From positions 62,001 to 126,000 of the forward strand of contig JAEUHY010000036.1 of NCBI GenBank assembly GCA_016795325.1: a DNA stretch of 64,000 nt, read 5' to 3'. The DNA is from Planctomycetota bacterium. GTDB lineage: Bacteria; Planctomycetota; UBA1135; GCA-002686595. The translations under genes and the position numbers were made by a program. This document shows positions 8,099 to 16,335 of the stretch, in pieces. The notes beneath the pieces were generated by a model that saw only the letters and a program-made list of their open reading frames with translations, was not told the origin of the DNA and searched no databases. Each line of letters opens with the position of its first letter. Position 1 is the stretch's first letter.

Positions 8099-9388
8099 AT
8101 GTCCGCAACCCTCCACTCCACCGCTCCCCTCCTGACCGCCGACCTGCGCGCCCTGGCCCTCGAGCTGGGCGCGGACGACGTCGGCTTCGTGCCGTTCGAA
8201 CACGCCGAGCTCGACAGCGACCGCGCCGACATCCTCGAGGCCCTGCCAGGAACGCGCGCTGTGATCGCGCTGGTCGTGCGCATGAACCGCGAGCCGATCC
8301 GCACGCCGCAGCGCAGCGTGTCGAACCTCGAGTTCCACGCCGTCACCGACCGCGCCAACGAGATCGCCCAGGCGCTGGTGCGGGAACTCGAGCGCCGCGG
8401 CGTGCGCGCGCTCAATCCCTCCGCCGGGTTTCCGATGGAGATGGACCGTTTCCCCGGCAAAACCTGGATCGTTTCGCACAAGCGCGTCGCGCAAGCCGCC
8501 GGCTTGGGGCGCATCGGCGTGCACCGCAACCTGATCCACCCGCGTTGGGGCAGCTTCGTGTTGCTCGCCAGCGTGCTCGTGGCCGCCCCACTCGACGCGT
8601 CTACGCGCGAACTCGACTTCAATCCCTGCTTCCAGTGCAAGCTCTGCGTCGCCGCCTGTCCTGTCGGAGCGATCGCACCCGACGGACAGTTCGATTTCGC
8701 CGCCTGCTACACGCACAACTACCGCGAGTTCATGGGCGGCTTCGGCGACTGGGTGGGGACCGTCGCCGACGCGCGCAGCGGCGCCGACTACCGCGCGCAC
8801 GTCCCGGAGTCGGAGACCGTTTCGATGTGGCAGAGCCTAGCGTTCGGCCCCAACTACAAGGCGGCGTACTGCCTGGCCGTGTGCCCGGCGGGCGAGGACG
8901 TGATTGCGCCGTTTCGCGCGAGTCGCAAGACGTTCCTGCGCGACGTGCTCGATCCGCTCGTCGCCAAGCGCGAGCCGGTGTACGTCGCTGCGCACTCCGA
9001 CGCCGAGAAGCACGTGCTCGCGCGCTTCCCGCACAAGACGGTGCGGCGCGTGGGAACGCGCTTGCGGCCCAAGGACGTGCCCGGCTTCCTGCGCGGCGCG
9101 CCGCTCACGTTCCAGCGCTCGCGCGCCAAGGGTCTGCAGGCCCGCATCGGGTTCGAATTCCGCGGCGCCGACTCGTCGCGCGCCACGTTGCTGGTCGACG
9201 GCGGCAAGCTGCAGGTGCTCGAGGGTTTGGTCGGCGAGCTCGACACGCTCGTCCGCGCCGACGCTCTGGCCTGGATCGGCGTGCTGCGCGGCGAACGATC
9301 GCTGGTGTGGCAAGTGCTCACGCGACGCATCCAGGTGCGCGGCGAACTCGCGAAGCTACGCGCCTTCCAGGCCTGTTTCCTGCGCTGA
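8099..9388 (+). CDS. QueG-like 4Fe-4S protein fused to SCP2-type domain
   Basis: A 429-residue fusion. Residues about 15-300 resemble the COG1600 family (epoxyqueuosine reductase-like and reductive-dehalogenase-like Fe-S proteins). Two cysteine clusters support this: CFQCKLCVAACPVGAI near 177 and CLAVCPAGED near 257, with the linking segments SHKRVAQAAGLGRIGVHRN and NPxWGSFV-like residues. The C-terminal portion from about 330 (GADSSRATLLVDGGKLQVL and a long amphipathic tail) looks like an SCP2 sterol/lipid-binding domain. Together they suggest a redox enzyme for a hydrophobic substrate. It is probably repressed by the adjacent MarR protein. The queuosine role itself is unlikely, because the C-terminal HEAT repeats of QueG are absent. 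Confidence 0.75.
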   Translation: MSATLHSTAPLLTADLRALALELGADDVGFVPFEHAELDSDRADILEALPGTRAVIALVVRMNREPIRTPQRSVSNLEFHAVTDRANEIAQALVRELERRGVRALNPSAGFPMEMDRFPGKTWIVSHKRVAQAAGLGRIGVHRNLIHPRWGSFVLLASVLVAAPLDASTRELDFNPCFQCKLCVAACPVGAIAPDGQFDFAACYTHNYREFMGGFGDWVGTVADARSGADYRAHVPESETVSMWQSLAFGPNYKAAYCLAVCPAGEDVIAPFRASRKTFLRDVLDPLVAKREPVYVAAHSDAEKHVLARFPHKTVRRVGTRLRPKDVPGFLRGAPLTFQRSRAKGLQARIGFEFRGADSSRATLLVDGGKLQVLEGLVGELDTLVRADALAWIGVLRGERSLVWQVLTRRIQVRGELAKLRAFQACFLR

Positions 9389-9766
9389 ATCCCGAAGTTC
9401 CGACGGCCGGCGGAAGTACCACCACTGGCGTTCGGGCGTCCAGCCGTGCGCACGCGCGACGGCGGCGCCCCACAGGCACTCGGCCGGCGGAGAAAGCCAC
9501 GCGTCCGCGCGTTCGTCGAGCACCGCGAGCGCTGCGGAGTACGCGGCGCGTTCTTCGTGCGCCGCATGCTCCAGCGCCTCTTCGAGGATCTGGCGCCCGT
9601 CCACATCGTTGAGGTAGTCGTCGAACGTCCAGCGGTAGCCGGCGGCGAGCTCCTCAACCGTCGCAGCCCAGCGCGCGAGCAGTCCTGCGAGCCCGCCGTC
9701 GATGACCTGCGCGGAGCAGCCGCGTGCTCGCAGGAAGTCCGCCACGGACCCGTCGGAAGCGCTCAT
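9356..9766 (-). CDS. Putative immunity protein for the adjacent RNase-like protein
   Basis: A 136-residue soluble, acidic, probably all-helical protein with no signal peptide. Notable segments are FLRARGCSAQVIDGGLAGL, YRWTFDDYLNDVDGRQILE and CLWGAAVARAHGWTPERQ. Its start overlaps the stop of the upstream RNase-like gene by four bases (ATGA), which implies translational coupling. Its 3' end overlaps the convergent Fe-S/SCP2 gene by 33 bp. I infer an immunity role from size, acidity and the coupled arrangement, not from a recognised family. Confidence 0.55.
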   Translation of the reverse strand: MSASDGSVADFLRARGCSAQVIDGGLAGLLARWAATVEELAAGYRWTFDDYLNDVDGRQILEEALEHAAHEERAAYSAALAVLDERADAWLSPPAECLWGAAVARAHGWTPERQWWYFRRPSELRDSAQETGLEGA

Positions 9767-10221
9767 CGCTCCGGCTCGCGCTCGAGTTGCCGGCGGAAGT
9801 ACGCCTGACCGTCGTTGGGCTTGAAGAACGTGCGCAACGTCCCGTCCGCGTTGAAGGCGAGGAACGCGCCGCTGCGTTTGTCGAAGCGCGTGATGACGCC
9901 GTCGGCGCGGCGTGCTTCGAGAATCGCGCCGCCTTCGGGCGCGTCGCGCAGAGCCTGCGCAAGCCGCAGGTACTCGGCGCGCGAGATGGTCCCGAACTCG
10001 CGGCCGTGTTTCTCGAAATGCTCGTCGAGACCGCGTTCACTGCGAAAGCCGATCGACGCGTGCGGTGCAGCCTCGCGTTCCGGTGCGTGCGGCGCGGCCG
10101 TCGTCGCCGGCGCAGCGGGCGGCGGCTCCGCCAGCAACTGCTCGCGGAACTCCGGCACGAACAGCGCGAGCGCAACGAACAGCAGCGCGAGCAGCAGGGT
10201 GAACTTCGGTGTGCGCTTCAC
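9763..10221 (-). CDS. Membrane-anchored protein with BECR-like RNase toxin domain
   Basis: A 152-residue protein starting at a GTG (VKRTPKFTLLLALL). One N-terminal membrane helix or uncleaved signal (about 5-25) is followed by a Pro/Ala linker (about 35-55) and a compact C-terminal domain. That domain has HFEKHGREFG near 64, ISRAEYLRLAQALRDAPEGG, RRADGVITRFDKRSGAFLAF, and TLRTFFKPNDG followed by YF. The H-x-x-H-G ... RTFFKP pattern resembles C-terminal RNase domains of polymorphic toxins (barnase-EndoU-colicin-RelE type). It begins 14 bases after hrpB and is coupled to the putative immunity gene. The assignment rests on remembered motif resemblance only. Confidence 0.5.
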   Translation of the reverse strand: MKRTPKFTLLLALLFVALALFVPEFREQLLAEPPPAAPATTAAPHAPEREAAPHASIGFRSERGLDEHFEKHGREFGTISRAEYLRLAQALRDAPEGGAILEARRADGVITRFDKRSGAFLAFNADGTLRTFFKPNDGQAYFRRQLEREPER

Positions 10222-10235
10222 GGCGTCAGAGTAGT

Positions 10236-12758
10236 TCAGCGCCGCCGCGGACGGCGCTCGGGCGTCGCGCTCCACGGGTCATCGGGCCACGAGTGGCGTG
10301 GGTAGCGGCGCGAGAGTTCCTTCTTCACCTGCGGATAGGTGTTGTCCCAGAAGCTGCGCAGGTCCTCGGTGATCTGCTGCGGCCGGTGGTTGGGTGCGAG
10401 CAGGTGCATCACGACGCCGACGCGGCCGCCGGCGATACGCGGCGTTTCGGCGAGGCCGAAGAGCTCCTGGATGCGCGCCGCGAGCACGGGCGCCTTGCCC
10501 GGCTCGTACTCGATGCGGATCTGGCTCCCGCTCGGCACGCTGAGCTTGTCGGGGGCCTCCCGCTCGAGCACTTGGAGCTGCGGGTAGCTGAGGCGCGCTT
10601 GAAGCGCTTCGAGCCACGGCGCACGTCGCAGTTCGTCGAACGAGCGGCGGCCATGGCACAGATCGGGCAGCGCTCCGGCGAGCGAGACCTCGTCGAAACT
10701 CGGCAGCCCCAAGTCGGGCATCCAGGCTGCGAGACAACGCACGCGGGCGACAAAACGCTCGACGTCCTTGTCGTCCTTGGGCCACACGCGTTCGAAGCGT
10801 TTCGCCGCCGCCTCCGCGAGCACGCGCGACGGTTCGCCGTCGTCGGGCAGTCCAGCCTGCACTTCGTCGAGCACGAGGTCTTCGAACACGGTGCGCTTGA
10901 GCGCCGTCACGCGCTCGACGCGTTCGTCGAAGAGCACGGCGATTTCGCTGCGCACACGCTCGCGCGGCAACCACTCGCGCTCGACCCCGGAGGCGACGCG
11001 CACCTGCGCCTCGGCGCGCTCACCGCGCTTGCCGGCGTCGATGTCCAGGCACACGAACAACTCGGCGTCGGCGACCGCGCTGCTTTCGGCGAGCGTCACG
11101 CCACGCCCGCCGGCCATCACGCCGCGGCGATCCTTGGGCGCGCGGCGGCGCGCGAGCCGGTCAGGAAACGCGGCGAGCACGGCGCGTGCGAGCGCAGTCG
11201 CCGACGCCGGCTTGCCATCGTTGCGCACCATGCGCAGCAGCTGGTCCTTGGCGCGCAGAACGGCGCGTGCGGCGCCGCGCTCGAGCACGCCGAGCTCGCT
11301 GTCGCTCGTGCCGAAGTCCTCGAAATCCTCGAGCGCGCGCACGCGATCGAACAGGTCGCTGTCGGAGACGTGCGACGCGCCGCGGCGTTCGCGGCCGCGC
11401 AGGAACGGATCGCGTTCGGAGAGCAGTGCAGCGGCGAACGCCGAACGCTCGGCGCAGCCGAGCTCTTCACCGGCGATCAGCAGCCGCGCGAGCCGCGGAT
11501 GCGCCGGCAAACTCGCCATGCGCTGACCGAGCGCCGTCGTCGTCCCGCGCTCGTCCACGGCGCCGAGCTTGCGCAGCAACGCATCCGCTCGAGCGAGCGC
11601 CGCTTCCGCGGGCGGTTCGTACCAACCGAACTGCTCGAGGTCGCGCTCGCCCCACGAATACAGCTGCAACGCAGCGCTGGCGAGGTCGACGCGGCGGATT
11701 TCGGGCTCGTCGTCTTCGTCGAGCGAGCGCTGCTCGCCCTCGCTCCACAGACGCCAGCACACGCCGGGCGCGGTGCGTCCCGCGCGTCCAGCTCGCTGCT
11801 CCGCCGAGGCGCGCGAGATGCGCTCGAGTTCGAGACGGTCGAGCCCGATGCCGGCGTCGTAGCGCAGCACGCGCGCCAGTCCGCTGTCGACCACAGCGGT
11901 CACGCCGTCGATCGTCACCGAGGTCTGCGCCACGTTCGTTGCGAGCACAACCTTGCGCCGCGCGCTCGCGCCGAGCACGGCGTCCTGCTGTTCGGCCGGC
12001 AGGTCGCCGTACAGCTCGAGCACGTCGACGCCGCGCCGCTGGCACATGGCGGCGATGTCCTCGCCGGCGCGGCGGATTTCGCCGACGCCCGGCAGGAAGG
12101 CGAGCACGTGGCCGCTGGTGCGCTCGAGGGCGCGCGCGACGCCGACGGAGATCTGCTTGCCGAGCGGCGTGCGCGGATCGGAGGGCAAGTACTCCACTTC
12201 GACCGGGTAGAGACGGCCCTGGCTTTCGACGATCGGCGCGTCGCCGAGGTAGCGCGAAAGTCCCTGCGGCGTGAGCGTCGCCGACATCGCGACGAGCTTG
12301 AGCTCGGGCCGCGCTTCGCGCTGCAGCTTGCGCACCATCGCGAGCGAGAGATCGGTGTCGAGGCTGCGCTCGTGGAACTCGTCGAACACCACGCAGCCGA
12401 CGTCCTCGAGGAACGGATCGTCCTGCAACCGCCGCACGAGGATTCCCTCCGTGACGACGAGGATCTTCGTCGCGCGCGAGCTCTTGTTGTCGAAGCGCAC
12501 GCGCCAGCCGACTTCGCCGCCGAGCTCCGCGCCGCGCTCGAAGGCGATGCGCCGCGCGGCTGCGCGCGCCGCGAGACGGCGCGGCTCGAGCATCACGATC
12601 TGCTTGCCGCCCGCCAGGCCCGCGTCGAGCAACGCCGGGGGCACTCGCGTGGTCTTGCCCGCGCCCGTCGGCGCGCGCAGGACGACGCTCGCATGCCGCT
12701 GCAACGCGCCGACCAGCGGCGCGAGCACCTCGTCGATCGGGAGCGGCGGCAGCGGCAC
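10236..12758 (-). CDS. hrpB: ATP-dependent helicase HrpB
   Basis: An 840-residue DExH-box helicase of the HrpB family. Motifs in order: APTGAGKTT near residue 30, LEPRRLAARAAARRI, the DEFHER box (VVFDEFHERSLDTDLSLAMV near 130), SATL near 160, TNVAQTSVTIDGV, and QRAGRAGRTAPGVCWRLWS for motif VI. The C-terminal HrpB extension ends in PRIAGGRVGVVMHLLAP and SRRYPRHSWPDDP, which is diagnostic and separates it from HrpA. Its cellular role is poorly defined; some homologues affect mRNA processing or biofilm formation. It lies downstream of purF and upstream of the RNase/immunity-like pair in the same orientation. Confidence 0.92.
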   Translation of the reverse strand: MPLPPLPIDEVLAPLVGALQRHASVVLRAPTGAGKTTRVPPALLDAGLAGGKQIVMLEPRRLAARAAARRIAFERGAELGGEVGWRVRFDNKSSRATKILVVTEGILVRRLQDDPFLEDVGCVVFDEFHERSLDTDLSLAMVRKLQREARPELKLVAMSATLTPQGLSRYLGDAPIVESQGRLYPVEVEYLPSDPRTPLGKQISVGVARALERTSGHVLAFLPGVGEIRRAGEDIAAMCQRRGVDVLELYGDLPAEQQDAVLGASARRKVVLATNVAQTSVTIDGVTAVVDSGLARVLRYDAGIGLDRLELERISRASAEQRAGRAGRTAPGVCWRLWSEGEQRSLDEDDEPEIRRVDLASAALQLYSWGERDLEQFGWYEPPAEAALARADALLRKLGAVDERGTTTALGQRMASLPAHPRLARLLIAGEELGCAERSAFAAALLSERDPFLRGRERRGASHVSDSDLFDRVRALEDFEDFGTSDSELGVLERGAARAVLRAKDQLLRMVRNDGKPASATALARAVLAAFPDRLARRRAPKDRRGVMAGGRGVTLAESSAVADAELFVCLDIDAGKRGERAEAQVRVASGVEREWLPRERVRSEIAVLFDERVERVTALKRTVFEDLVLDEVQAGLPDDGEPSRVLAEAAAKRFERVWPKDDKDVERFVARVRCLAAWMPDLGLPSFDEVSLAGALPDLCHGRRSFDELRRAPWLEALQARLSYPQLQVLEREAPDKLSVPSGSQIRIEYEPGKAPVLAARIQELFGLAETPRIAGGRVGVVMHLLAPNHRPQQITEDLRSFWDNTYPQVKKELSRRYPRHSWPDDPWSATPERRPRRR

Positions 12759-12778
12759 TCGCGCAGGCTACTGCGAAA

Positions 12779-12802
12779 GCGCTCGCCCCGCGGGACGAGC
12801 GC
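12779..12802 (-). terminator. Hairpin between purF and hrpB
   Basis: GCGCTCG and CGAGCGC form seven pairs around an inner CCCGCGGG self-complementary core. It fills the 50-bp gap after purF, with no T-run on the transcribed strand. It could attenuate read-through into hrpB. Confidence 0.4.
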
Positions 12803-12808
12803 CGAGCG

Positions 12809-14287
12809 TCAGCTCCACATCGTGATCTGCTGCTGCGAAGAGCAGCGTTCACCCTCGATCGCCGCGAGCATCTCGCGGGTCACGTCGCCGGTCGGGTACT
12901 CGCCGGTGAAGCAGGCGTTGCAGAACTTCTCCAGCTTGGGGTTGCCGGCGCGGGCCGACTCGTTCATCGCCTCGCGGTCAAGGTACACGAGGTGGTCGAC
13001 GCCGATGGCAACCGCGATTTCCTCGGTCGTGCGGCCGGTGGCGACGAACTCGGTCTTGGTCGCCATGTCGATGCCGTACGGACAGGGCGAAACCAGCGGC
13101 GGGCTCGTGACCGCCATGTAGACCTTGCGCGCGCCGGCGTCGCGCGCCATCTGCACGATGCGCTTGGAGGTGTTGCCGCGCACGATCGAGTCGTCGACGA
13201 GCACCACGTCCTTGTCCTTGAACTCGAGCTGAATCGTGTTGAGCTTGCGGCGCACGGAGCTCGTGCGCGCGCCCTGGCTCGGCATGATGAACGTGCGGCC
13301 GATGTAGCGGTTCTTGACCAGCCCCTCGCGGTAAGGGAGCCCGAGCTCTTCGGCGAACGACGCCGCAGCGTCGCGCGAGCTGTCGGGGATCGGGATCACT
13401 ACCTGCGGCGCCGGCGCGCCCGAGCGCTTCCACTGCTGCGCGAGCGCGATGCCGAAGCGCCGGCGCGTGCGGTAGACCGACACATCGTCGAGCATCGAGT
13501 CGGGACGCGCGAAGTAGACCCACTCGAAGATGCACGGGCGATGCGGGCGGTCGCCGAGCTTGCGCTGGTGGATGCGGCGGTCGGGCGACACGTAGACGCA
13601 TTCGCCGGGGCCGATGTCGAGCGTGCGCTCGTACCCGTTGACGTCGAGCACGACGGACTCGCTCGCGCAGGCGTAGCTGATGCCCTTGTCGGTGACCTTC
13701 TGGCCGAACACGATCGGCTTGATTCCGAACGGGTCGCGGAAGCACACCATGCCGCCGTCGGCGAGCACCGCGACGACGGAGTAGGCGCCCTTGACCTTCT
13801 CGTGCACGACCTTGACGGCCGCGAACACGTCGTCGGGCTCGATCTTCTGCGCCGGCTTGACGCGGTCGGCGAGCGCGCGCGCGAACACGTAGAGGATCAC
13901 CTCGACGTCGCACGAGGAGCCCAGGCGCACGCCCTTGACCTTGAGGCGCTCCTTGAGCTCGAGGAAGTTGGTGACGTTCCCGTTGTGCGCCATGGCGATG
14001 CCCATCGGGAACACCATGTGGAACGGCTGCACGTCTTCGTCGGAGCCGACGCCCACGGTCGGATAGCGCACGTGTCCGACGCCGATGTGGCCGCGCAGGC
14101 GCGCCATGTTGCGCTCGTTGAACACGTCGCGGACCAGGCCCAGGCCCTTCTTCACGTGGAACTTGTCCGTGAAGGTGGTGATGCCGGCCGCGTCCTGGCC
14201 GCGGTGCTGGACGGCGAGCAAACCTTCGTAGATCTCGACGGCCACGTCGACGCCGTCAGGGCCGTAGATGCCGATGAATCCGCACAT
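12809..14287 (-). CDS. purF: Amidophosphoribosyltransferase
   Basis: PurF catalyses the first committed step of purine synthesis, PRPP + glutamine to phosphoribosylamine. The 492 residues begin MCGFIGIYGPDG, with Cys2 as the N-terminal glutaminase nucleophile and no propeptide. The PRPP-binding loop VVLVDDSIVRGNTS lies near 357. Cysteines at the four positions that bind the 4Fe-4S cluster in the Bacillus-type enzyme are present: PCIFEW near 252, SPCPYG near 401 and CNACF near 453. This is therefore the Fe-S class, although Bacillus enzymes usually carry a short propeptide that is missing here. Confidence 0.95.
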   Translation of the reverse strand: MCGFIGIYGPDGVDVAVEIYEGLLAVQHRGQDAAGITTFTDKFHVKKGLGLVRDVFNERNMARLRGHIGVGHVRYPTVGVGSDEDVQPFHMVFPMGIAMAHNGNVTNFLELKERLKVKGVRLGSSCDVEVILYVFARALADRVKPAQKIEPDDVFAAVKVVHEKVKGAYSVVAVLADGGMVCFRDPFGIKPIVFGQKVTDKGISYACASESVVLDVNGYERTLDIGPGECVYVSPDRRIHQRKLGDRPHRPCIFEWVYFARPDSMLDDVSVYRTRRRFGIALAQQWKRSGAPAPQVVIPIPDSSRDAAASFAEELGLPYREGLVKNRYIGRTFIMPSQGARTSSVRRKLNTIQLEFKDKDVVLVDDSIVRGNTSKRIVQMARDAGARKVYMAVTSPPLVSPCPYGIDMATKTEFVATGRTTEEIAVAIGVDHLVYLDREAMNESARAGNPKLEKFCNACFTGEYPTGDVTREMLAAIEGERCSSQQQITMWS

Positions 14288-14447
14288 GCCGTGGAGACAC
14301 CTGATGAAAGGAGCGCGGGGAACCTAGAACGAGCGCGAACGCCTCGAGCCGCTCTCGAAGCCTCACGACGGGCCGCGTAGTCTAGCTCGCGTCGGCGCAC
14401 TTTCTCTCCCGCTTCGGGCCCCGCGCGAACAACCTGCCCCGCACGCC

Positions 14448-14975
14448 ATGGCGAACGAACCCAAGCCCGTCGAGAAACCGGGGTTGACTCGACTCCAGAA
14501 GATCGCGCTCGTCTTTTTGGGCGTGCTGTTCCTCGGCTCCGTCGCCGCGCGCGCGGTGTTGCTGGCGCAAGCCGATCCGCCGACTTCGGACGGCAGCGCG
14601 ACGCTGCAACCGGCGAGCTACCTCGCTTCGACGCGCGCCGACAGCTCGGCGCCAAAACCCGAGGGCTCGCTCGAAGCGGCCCTGCCCTACCTGACGGAAG
14701 GCAGCCTGTTCGCGCTCCTGGGCTTCGCGCTGGGCTACACCACGAGGAAGATCTTCAAGATCGGACTGATCGTGATCGCACTCGCCTTCGTCGTGCTGCA
14801 GGCGCTGAACTACGCCAAGGTCGCGACGGTGGACTGGGGCGGCCTCGTCGATTGGCTCAACGGGGCGATCCTGAACCTCAAGGCGAACGAGACCGTCACC
14901 CAGTTCTTCACGCGCCGCATCCCCTCGACCGGCGCTCTGATTGCCGGGGTTTTCGTCGGTTTTCAGCGCGGTTGA
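14448..14975 (+). CDS. FUN14-like membrane protein
   Basis: A 175-residue membrane protein. One helix lies near the N-terminus (about 18-40), a Ser/Ala-rich linker follows, and then a FUN14-like block: YLTEGSLFALLGFALGYTTR, IFKIGLIVIALAFVVLQALN and YAKVATVDWGG. A final glycine-rich hydrophobic segment (GALIAGVFVGFQRG) closes it. Bacterial FUN14-domain proteins are uncharacterised. The ATG at 14448 opposes purF across about 160 bp of intergenic DNA. Confidence 0.72.
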   Translation: MANEPKPVEKPGLTRLQKIALVFLGVLFLGSVAARAVLLAQADPPTSDGSATLQPASYLASTRADSSAPKPEGSLEAALPYLTEGSLFALLGFALGYTTRKIFKIGLIVIALAFVVLQALNYAKVATVDWGGLVDWLNGAILNLKANETVTQFFTRRIPSTGALIAGVFVGFQRG

Positions 14976-15082
14976 GGACGCTGGAGCGGTCCGGACCGGC
15001 GGGCCGCGATGCCCAGCGAACCCTGGGCTATACTCGCGGCGGGCCGGGGGCCCCCGAGTTGTCCGCAAACCGCCACATTTCC

Positions 15083-16318
15083 ATGCAGGCGTTGCAGCGC
15101 GTCGACAGCGCGCTGGGCGGATTGGCGTGCGCCCTGCTGCAGCCGCTGCGCTGGTTGCCGGCGCGCCCGCAGGAGCACCCCTCGCGCAAGGTGCTGGCGA
15201 TGAAGTTCTGGGGCCTGGGCTCCCTCCAGCTGCTCACCCCCGCCGTCGCGAGCCTGCGCCGCAAGCATCCGTTCGCGGAGCTGACCTTCCTGACGCTCGA
15301 GTCCAACCGCGAGTTCGTCGAGCGGCTCGGCGTGTTCGACCGTGTGCTCACGCTCGACGTGCGCGGCGTCGGCTGGGCGCGGCTGGCGCTGCGCATCCGC
15401 AAGCTGCTCGTCGAGTTGCGCAGCTACGGCTACGACGTCGTGTACGACTTCGAGTTCTTCACGCGCTTCTCCGCGATCGTCGCGCTGGCGACGGGCGCGC
15501 CACGCCGCCACGGCTTCGAGAGCGAGAAGGTCTGGCGCGGCTCGTTCCACACGGACCGCTTCAACTTCAACCGGTACTGGCACGTCGCGCGCAACTTCCG
15601 CGTGCTCGCCGGCGGCGAGAACGGCATGAACGTGACGGCGTACGACACCAAGCCGCTGCGCTTCGACGAGCGCGACGAAGCGCGCGCCTTCGATGCGCTC
15701 AAGAGCTCCGGCGTCGACCCGGATGCGGGCTTCGCGGTGCTCAACGTCAACGCTGGGGAACTCTCACTCGAACGGCGCTGGCCGCCGTCGATGTTCATCG
15801 AGCTGGCGCAGCGGCTGATCGCGGAGCAGGACTGGTCGATCGCGCTGATCGGCTCACGCTCCGAGTTCGACTACACCGAGGCGATCCGCGTGCGCATCGG
15901 TTCGCCGCGCGTGGGCAATCTGGCGGGCAAACTCGGGACGCCCGAACTCGCCGCCGTGCTCGCGCAGGCCGCCGTCGTCGTGTCGAACGACTCTGGTCCA
16001 ATGCACGTCGCGGCGGCGATGGGCGCGCCGACGCTCGGCCTCTTCGGGCCGGAAACCCCGGTGATGTACGGGCCGATCGGACTGCGCGCGCGGGCGCTCT
16101 ATCGCCCCCCGCCTTGCAGTCCGTGCATCAACGTCCACGACAACAAGCGCTCGAGCTGCATCTTCGGCGAACCGCAGTGCCTGGTCGGGCTGAGCGTCGA
16201 GGAAGTTCACGAAGCGGCCGTCGCGCTGGCCGATGACCGCGGTTTCGAGCTCGACCGCGCGCCGCGGCGCCTGCCGCGCTCGGACCCACGCGGCGACGCC
16301 GCCGGGCCGCGCAGCTAA
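15083..16318 (+). CDS. Glycosyltransferase family 9 (heptosyltransferase-like)
   Basis: A 411-residue GT-B enzyme of the ADP-heptose:LPS heptosyltransferase family, expected to transfer sugars to LPS or glycolipids at the inner membrane. Key regions: MKFWGLGSLQLLTPAVASLR near 40, the substrate helix LERRWPPSMFIELAQRL near 230, and the nucleotide-sugar site SNDSGPMHVAAAMGAPTLGL near 305 followed by FGPETP. A cysteine-rich tail (PPCSPCINVHDNKRSSC) occurs in many GT9 members. The frame is open upstream into the preceding gene, but homology begins near the ATG at 15083. It lies 17 bp ahead of the radical SAM gene, so probably the same transcript. Confidence 0.85.
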   Translation: MQALQRVDSALGGLACALLQPLRWLPARPQEHPSRKVLAMKFWGLGSLQLLTPAVASLRRKHPFAELTFLTLESNREFVERLGVFDRVLTLDVRGVGWARLALRIRKLLVELRSYGYDVVYDFEFFTRFSAIVALATGAPRRHGFESEKVWRGSFHTDRFNFNRYWHVARNFRVLAGGENGMNVTAYDTKPLRFDERDEARAFDALKSSGVDPDAGFAVLNVNAGELSLERRWPPSMFIELAQRLIAEQDWSIALIGSRSEFDYTEAIRVRIGSPRVGNLAGKLGTPELAAVLAQAAVVVSNDSGPMHVAAAMGAPTLGLFGPETPVMYGPIGLRARALYRPPPCSPCINVHDNKRSSCIFGEPQCLVGLSVEEVHEAAVALADDRGFELDRAPRRLPRSDPRGDAAGPRS

Positions 16319-16335
16319 CCGCCGCGAGGGCGTCG

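Noticed and set aside
10209..13121. Open frame of 970 codons antisense to hrpB
   Set aside because: Shadow of hrpB third-position GC bias; no motif.
14987..14998. Short perfect palindrome CGGTCCGGACCG before the GT9 gene
   Set aside because: Twelve bases of self-complementary GC sequence are expected by chance in DNA of this composition.
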